Part shown: piece by piece, positions 57,919 to 64,000 of the stretch
How positions within the stretch are numbered: position 1 is the stretch's first letter
Layout of the letters: every line of letters begins with the position of its first letter
Assembly: GCA_030142905.1 (NCBI GenBank)
Contig: JASJOG010000262.1
Location: forward strand, 332,261 to 396,260
Direction of reading: 5' to 3'
Length of the DNA stretch: 64,000 nt
From: Heliopora coerulea
Lineage: Eukaryota; Cnidaria; Anthozoa; Scleralcyonacea; Helioporidae
The notes under the pieces: model-generated
Seen by the model: only the letters and a program-made list of their open reading frames with translations
What the model was told of the DNA's origin: nothing
Databases searched by the model: none
Made by a program: the position numbers and the translations under genes

Positions 57919-60220
57919 CTAATAAAATGCTCATCTGGTCTTTGCTGTTCATTTGCTGTTGGTGCAACTGGTGGAGGAGGCAAATAACCTAGAAATAAGA
58001 AATGGAATGTACTGCAATATTTCAGACCTTCAGTGAATTTTTAAGAAACAAATTATATGACAGCGGATACATGTAACTTTGGTAAATACAAACATTGTAT
58101 ACTGTAATAGGTGCAATTTGAGAATCATCCTCAGAGATATAAATGAAGAGAAACTTTTTGTGATAACCTGACAGTGCCAAAATCAATTAAAAAAAGTTGA
58201 CTCGAGCAAGATTTGAACTCTCACCATGGCGATACCGGTCCGCTGCTCAACCTGTTGAACTATTGTGTCTACAAAGATTGGAGGTGAGTTTTATCCAATT
58301 TAAGTGCACGAGATATTCTCTTGACAACTTAACACTATACACGAGAGGATGTGCGGTGTTTCAATTTCAATTTCAGAATCATACTTTTGACGGATACAGA
58401 ATGAAAAGACATGTCCACTTCATATTTTATACAGAGATATTAGGACAACAAATTGAAGTCTGGGTCCATTTTCACTCGCGACTATCCCAGTATCCATGAT
58501 CTATTAAAGGACACTCCCAGATACAAAGATGATGAGATAAACTTTAAACAAATTGTAGCCAGAGCTTTCAAAAGTGCTTTCCATGCAAAAGCATAAATCA
58601 GTTATGCTCCTCTGTTTTTCACAGATCAAAGATCTACATGTAAGATGAATGTTTTCAACCTCTCATATGTAGCTGTCAACGAGCCTTTTCAAATATCTTT
58701 TTCCCATTGAATTGTTCATTATACATGTATAAAGCAAATAGGTTCCACTTTAGTTTGATCTGTGCAGTTACAGGTGTTAACACATCAGATGACTTCATCT
58801 GGTGAGAAAGTCATTATCAGAGGCCCACTATGACTAGAAAGATTTTTATTCTAAGAGGTATATCATGAAGCCAAAAGTAATGTGAAAAATGGAATGTGGT
58901 TTAGGCTGTTTGGGATGCAATAGTACTCTGCCAAAAAACAAGAACATGAGATACATACTGACATTTTGATTGAAAGTTCACTGTAAGAGTGAAAAGGTCC
59001 TCTCAAACATTTGACATTATGTTGCCATTTGTTTATCAAAATGTAATCAACAATAGAAAAAATTTAAGTCTGTTCATTAAGGACTACAAATTGTGTTGAA
59101 AGATATTTACAGTGGCCAGTATTTAGTGGCATTTTAGGAATCAACAGAACAACTTAAAGCTAAATATAACTATAATATCTTAAGACAAATATTAGTGTCC
59201 AGCATACTGTACAACACAAAAGAAAGCCATTGAATAAGATAAAGGATTTGATTTGCTTTGTTTCATGTTTTATGCTGGTCACTATTACTGTACCACTGTT
59301 TAACCACTAGCATCCCAGTCTGACAGACACTCAAATCAACCGTCCTTCTTAAAGTTCTTCTTTTTGCAGTCAGCCGACTGAAGACAAGAATTAAAATTGT
59401 AGTGAATACAATTCTCATGATAAACTAAACTTAAATTGTGTAGTCTGCTAGGTAATAAAGGGCAGGTATTTCATGAGTTTCAAATAATTTTTGCAAGCCC
59501 TGAAAGGATGAGGAAATGTGACAAATGAGCTATATGTATATTATATATTATACATATAATATATTGTTATATATATTGTATGTATATTTTATTATATATA
59601 TTATATATTTCATATATAATATCTGTGGGTAAGATATACATACAATATGTGCGTGCATATACAAGGTATATACAATATGTGGGTCAGACTACTAAATAGT
59701 TTCGTTATGGGTGGTACAATTATAAAGCTTGTTACCATAGGACTTGTGGGGGAGCTGAGGTGCCACAGAAGCATTTGCACGAGCACTTTATGGGAGGAAA
59801 CCATCAGGGTTTAGAAAAAGATGTTGAAATTACATTGACAGAAAAGACCAACCCATCTGACCCAACTAAACGTGAGGATTTTTGGATTTGTGCATCAAGA
59901 ACTATGGCTCCTAAGGGACTTAATGTGGCATTATTTTAATGTTAATTATTCTACTTATGGGACTTTGGAATTTATTAAGTTAATTATCTGCTCTGGTAGA
60001 TATAAGAGGAAGGTGTAATATGTAGAAGTTTTATGGTGAACAAATATATGAGTCGAAACAATAAATTTTTTGGTCTTCTTGATTAATTTATATAAAGCTT
60101 CTTTAAAAAAATCTTTATTTAAAAAAAAAAGAAAATACATTTTACATTTCGGAGCACAGCCCCTTCGTTCTGACAAAGGGACTGTGCTCTGAAATGTAAA
60201 ATGTATGTCTTTTGGTATTG

Positions 60221-60251
<31 letters not shown>

Positions 60252-60914
60252 GACCACTTAAATTACCAAATAAGATATTTATTATTTGACTATTTCATAG
60301 AACTTTTTCTACCCAGTAATGGAAGATTTATTTTATTCAATAATGTGTAATTTACGTATGTTCAAATTTAACCAACCATTATTTTCCAGTAGCAACAACA
60401 CAATATGCAAGAAGCCAGCAAATTGCTTTAATTTGATTGGATAAAATACAATGCAGCAGATTATACTATTTCTAAACCAATAAAGCTTGTAAAGGACAGT
60501 GCAACAAGAGAAATTTAGTCTGCAATCTGTTTTTGCATTTTTCCTGTTTCCTAACCAATAGATAAAATTCATATGAATAAAGTAAAATAAATAAACAAAT
60601 AATTAAAAAGATGAATAAATGAGTGAATGAATTAAATAAAAATAAGTCACATCATAAGTGAGCTCATTTGATATTGACTAAGGTACATGCCATATGGCTT
60701 GAGCAGTTACCTGTTGTTTTGAAGCACAGCATCATGCATTGGTGTTTGAAGTTTACTGTCCCTAACTCTTATGTCAGTAGTCTGTTGGAAAATAAAAAAA
60801 AAAAATAGAAAATAAAAAATACATTAGGCTATTTATTTATTTTTTACCTTCTGTTCTATCAAATATTTAACAAGATCTCTATGACTATGTTTTACTGCTA
60901 TGTGCAAGGGTATC
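57919..60914 (-). CDS. Ankyrin-repeat gene exons with a proline-rich exon
   Basis: Three exons with good splice sites. 60,914-60,848 encodes IPLHIAVKHSHRDLVKYLIE-QK, most of one ankyrin repeat (donor GTAAAA). 60,781-60,711 (acceptor TTTCCAACAG, donor GTAACT) follows in phase 0 with VRDSKLQTPMHDAVLQNN, the start of the next repeat. 57,988-57,919 (acceptor TTATTTCTAG, donor GTAGCA) encodes YLPPPPVAPTANEQQRPDEH, a proline-rich linker. Phases show that at least one exon is missing between the second and third. Ankyrin repeats bind partner proteins. With the SAM exons to the left and the coiled-coil/BEN exons to the right, all on one strand, these may be parts of a single long gene, but this is inference. 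Confidence 0.6.
58197..58280 (-). mobile_element. tRNA-like sequence (SINE head)
   Basis: On the minus strand: A-box-like TAGTTCAACAGGTTGAGC and B-box-like GAGTTCAAATC at tRNA distance, ending GCTCGAGTCA. Stems are imperfect. Probably a decayed tRNA-derived SINE lying in an intron; different from the foldback family. Confidence 0.55.
58290..59690. other. Intron-like DNA with a TA-rich palindromic block
   Basis: No exon was recognised. At about 59,530-59,640 TATATAATATA-type alternation forms several overlapping palindromes. The frame at 58,197-58,499 is not a gene. Confidence 0.45.
59700..59939 (+). pseudogene. Penelope-like GIY-YIG endonuclease C-terminus
   Basis: An 80-codon frame reading FRYGWYNYKACYH, then HLHEHFMGGNHQGLEKDVEI, DPTKREDFWICASRT and MAPKGLNV before TAA. 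This is the C-terminal part of the GIY-YIG endonuclease-type domain of Penelope-like and related elements (FR.RWNNYK, HF...H.G, DP..RE.FW...L.T..P.GLN). The upstream part is lost. It lies on the opposite strand to the surrounding ankyrin exons, inside an intron. Confidence 0.65.
60136..60206. repeat. Hairpin of two opposed Penelope-type end motifs
   Basis: ACATTTTACATTTCGGAGCA at the left pairs with its mirrored copy at the right (TGCTCTGAAATGTAAAATGT) around a short centre. Each arm resembles the end motif with CTGACGA-like and GAAAT boxes (here CTGACAA on the plus strand). It follows the endonuclease fragment and is followed by (TA)n at 60,225-60,250. Confidence 0.7.
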
Positions 60915-61663
60915 CTTTATGTAAAAAGTTAAAATAAGTTAATAACTACCACAAGCAGTTTAAACTGAGCTGCCTAAATGGTTTGGCAAGGGAACATTGA
61001 AAAAAAGATTTTAAAATACAACATGACCAAGTGAATATTACCCTCAGGGAGCTATGCACAGTTGGACCGTTGGATTCAAATTAAATTTTATTTATGCAAT
61101 GCACCCCAAAAAGATAGCATATCCTCTTTCCCAAAAATTGATTAGTAAAATGGATAGCCAGCAAAGAAAATATTAACTTTGCATATTTGTAAACTGTCAG
61201 AAAGATTATTCTATTGCTTAGTAAAACAGTAAGAGATTGGACAGTAAAAGATATTACAGGTGGAGGCACAATCTCCACTTAAAATGGTCACAGCATGACA
61301 TTCAGCCATAGGCATTGCGTTCAGGTACATATTAAAGAGACCCTCTTCTATGAGGCCAAGGAGAAGTGAGACAAGGGAAGAAAGGAGTAATGAGGATAAA
61401 AGGGGCTTATAAGACTGCAAAGAAACTCACTTGCAAAATCATCACCCCTACATTTACATCATGCACTAAACAATTGCTGGCAAATCATGTAAAGGTTCAG
61501 CTCAAACAAAATCAGTTTACAAACTTCACCACCCTATTCCCATGTCATCAAAACAAAAAAACAACTGGTCAAAAAAAATTAAATCATTTGTGCAGAATTA
61601 ACTTTTTATCTCATTAGCACATCATAAACAATGACTTTATCATATGCTGCAATTATGTCTTAC
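60915..61663. other. No recognisable exon
   Basis: Probable intron. An ankyrin exon ending in GG should lie here or beyond to fit the phase of the exon at 60,914, but none was identified. Confidence 0.4.
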
Positions 61664-64000
61664 CTTTTATCTCATTGCAACAAATTGATGCTAAGAAACT
61701 CAAGATATTGCACAGTAAGTCTGAAAAGAAAAACGTATTACAAGTTCTTTACCTATTACTATCAAAATGATAGACTAACATATTCTATACTCTACTGAAT
61801 GTGACTGTCTTAAACTACAGTAGCCAAAACAAATTACAAAATCCCTTCTTGGGCATCATAAAAGCTTTTCATAAATTTTTGTCCATTTGGGTGGTTTGAA
61901 TAAAATCACCTGGTGTTAGCTGGAAAATAGAAAATGTTACCTTACATTAGTTTATTATTTAGATGACAGAATCATGATATTATGAAGACATAAGTACTTC
62001 TGACTGCAGAAAAACATGTTTTTTCCCTCTTTATATTACCATTTAATAACAATATTTTCAATATGCCAATTAGAACACATTTATGTACAGATGTGCAGTA
62101 CATTTGTTTGTATACTAATGAGTCTGGACAATCTTAGCACCTTTCATATAAACATGGCTAGAAAAATTGGAAATTAGCCTTAAAGCAGGCCATATGAATT
62201 ATGTACTATGTCAGGTGACATGTACATCTCATTAGTAATTGTTAGGAAACAATAAAAGTTATTAAGTAAACTTATTTGCTGATTTTTTATCATATAGTGA
62301 AAGCACTGTTAATTATGGACACACTGCCCATAGTTGTTTTCCCAGTTCAGTAAAAAGGCCATCATTTGACAACTGGTGTCACTACAGCTGAATCCATCAT
62401 GTTGCAGTTGTAGCATAAAGAGGTGTTAAGCTGGGAAATATTCAGCACAACTTAAGTTATCATGGGAACATATCCAGTAAGGACTAAGATTCAACCCAAT
62501 ATTTATTTTCATTAACTGATCATGACTACCATTGCAAGACAAGTTGCATGAAAAATTTTACACTGTAAAATGTGGAATTCTTATAAGAATCTCTTTGGTC
62601 ATTCCTATAAGAATTTTGGACTAATATCCTATAGGAATGTTATTCCTATAGGCTTATAGAAATTTTTCCTATAGGAGTTGCTCTAATAGGAATTGCTCCT
62701 ATAGGAATTGCTCCTATAGGAATTCCTGTAGGTTTATGATTCCTATACTATAGGATAATTATTAAAGTAGGATTCTAAAAGGAATTTCTACAAGAAATAC
62801 CAACAAAAGCTCATCAACATGCCCATACAAATTCAGCATTTCTATTGTAAAGGTATAGAAATGCTTGTTAAAAGGCAAATTAACCAAAGCAGCATTTATA
62901 AATTAAAAGACAACACCACAGATGACTACCACAATTGTATCAAGAAGATATATTTTCAATGCCAGATATTTACACAGCTGTATCATAAAATGGTATATAT
63001 ACATATTTATTTCTGAACTTTACAGCACTTCACAACATTATTGATTTTTGAAGTCATATACTGACGAATTTCTCTCTGGGTGCAGCTAAACTTCATTGAT
63101 GCATAAGCTATAAAAAATATTGTTTCAGTTTATGTTGAGTCAACTATAGTATAAAGTACTACAAAACATTTTGAAAACACAGTTCTTATTTACTTACAGC
63201 ATATGCTTTCAACTTTCTCTTTATCCAATTGTGGCTTTGCCTCTAAACCTTTGTGTGCATTTGATTGCCGCCCAGTGACAGAGTGAGTGCACAACACCTC
63301 CCTTGACCACAGCATTAGCATCAAAGAATAAATAAATTCTTTGGCAATTGCTTTGGTGACTAGAATTTTCTTTTGCCCCTTGGTCACTTTTACAGCTTAA
63401 CAAAGGATTATCTCAAACAGCAAGAGTTTAACATTGTTGTTATGCTTTGATTTCAAAATAAGTAATGAAAGGGAAACCACAACGGTTAGTACTTCTTATA
63501 CAACACTTACATTCTCTGTTTCACTGTCAGAATTGGATGACAACGACCAGGTGGACTCTGCACCAACACTTGATGTGCTTGCAGCTGGAGAATAAGCCCT
63601 TTCCTCACCAATATTTCTTTTTAATTGCTTCTGTGAGGGACCTGGTTGTGGAGACTGAGTTTTCTGGTATTCTACTGGAGGCTTCTTTTCATTTGTGGAT
63701 TTCTTATTGAATTGTTTTAGGCATTCTACTGACTCTTTAAGTTCATGGACAACATCTTGCATGTTTTGCATCTCTGAATAATAGAATAGAGAATGAGTTG
63801 GACTTGAACTATGAGTAGATCAATATTAGTATTATTATTTTAAAAAAATGTATTTGTCAACATGACTTACCTGTCATGTTGAAGACAATAGTTCTCAAGG
63901 TGTTTATTTCCTCATTTTTGGCCTTTAGATCTTCCCTCGACTTTTTAATTTCCAATTTCAAATTTTTTTCATCATCCTCGTCGCTAGAACTTTTCAGAAT
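61664..64000 (-). CDS. Coiled-coil/BEN-domain gene, partial at right edge
   Basis: Exons on the minus strand: 64,000-63,871 (partial; EIKKSREDLKAKNEEINTLR, coiled coil, donor GTAAGT), 63,773-63,511 (acceptor TATTATTCAG, joins in phase 1; MQNMQDVVHELKESVECLKQ, then a Ser/Pro-rich linker, donor GTAAGT), about 63,395 or 63,378 to 63,198 (BEN-like domain: LMLMLWSREVLCTHSVTGRQ, SNAHKGLEAKPQLDKEKVES; donor GTAAGT), and possibly 61,720-61,664 (acceptor TTTTCTTTTCAG, open only in the matching phase). The acceptor of the BEN exon is uncertain, because the best site does not fit the phase of the exon before. BEN domains bind DNA or chromatin proteins, so a nuclear role is likely. The 5' end is outside the window. 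Confidence 0.6.
62570..62770. repeat. Array of TCCTATAGGA palindromes
   Basis: About eight copies of the 10-bp palindrome TCCTATAGGA and variants (TTCTTATAAGAA, TTCCTATAAGAA), spaced 15-25 bp apart, some joined by GAATTGC. Located in the intron between the BEN exon and the next exon candidate. Confidence 0.85.

Noticed and set aside
59530..59640. TATA-rich promoter
   Set aside because: It is a long alternating TA tract with overlapping palindromes in an intron, with no nearby start of transcription supported by exons.

Overview
The window reads as invertebrate nuclear DNA, most likely from an anthozoan cnidarian (stony coral or sea anemone). This is an inference from AT-rich sequence, GT-AG introns, a nucleoside-phosphorylase/NB-ARC/TPR receptor gene, a nearby death domain, and a mix of Tc1, pogo, hAT, CR1/L2-like, restriction-like-endonuclease (REL) LINE and Penelope-like elements. 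No species can be named from the sequence alone. There are no bacterial operons and no CRISPR array.

Regions. 1-8,880: a decayed Ty3/gypsy-like element on the minus strand (2,001-5,743) with an 11-bp minisatellite inside it, then non-coding DNA and a worn ~75-bp tandem repeat. 8,885-20,515: nested LINEs on the minus strand, large GATA/GATC arrays, a small inverted telomere-repeat insert, a tRNA-derived foldback element split by a Tc1 element, and a LINE split by a 3.9-kb hAT element whose 771-aa transposase is uninterrupted. 22,019-34,120: a pogo-like element that also carries a divergent HIRAN-like ORF, a MITE, a second decayed hAT, and decayed REL-type LINEs on the plus strand.

35,466-45,341 holds the most interesting gene, on the minus strand: a three-exon NLR-like receptor joining a nucleoside-phosphorylase domain, an NB-ARC/NACHT-type NTPase and 22 tetratricopeptide repeats of 42 residues. 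A stop codon cuts the array, and eight more intact repeats follow. All three exons join in matching phase at good splice sites. Two usually conserved residues of the phosphorylase domain are changed (Asp to His, Met to Glu). A broken death-domain fragment lies downstream.

46,601-64,000 holds scattered minus-strand exons of one or more host genes: coiled-coil plus BEN domain at the right edge, ankyrin repeats, a proline-rich exon and a SAM domain with an in-frame TGA. Between them lie Penelope-like remnants with hammerhead-ribozyme-like motifs, a ~990-bp near-perfect palindrome, arrays of short palindromes, and more tRNA-derived foldback elements.

The host genes here are the NLR-like receptor and the SAM/ankyrin/BEN exons; almost everything else recognisable is mobile DNA, much of it nested, so relative insertion order can be read directly. 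All functional calls rest on motifs recognised by eye; no searches were run.
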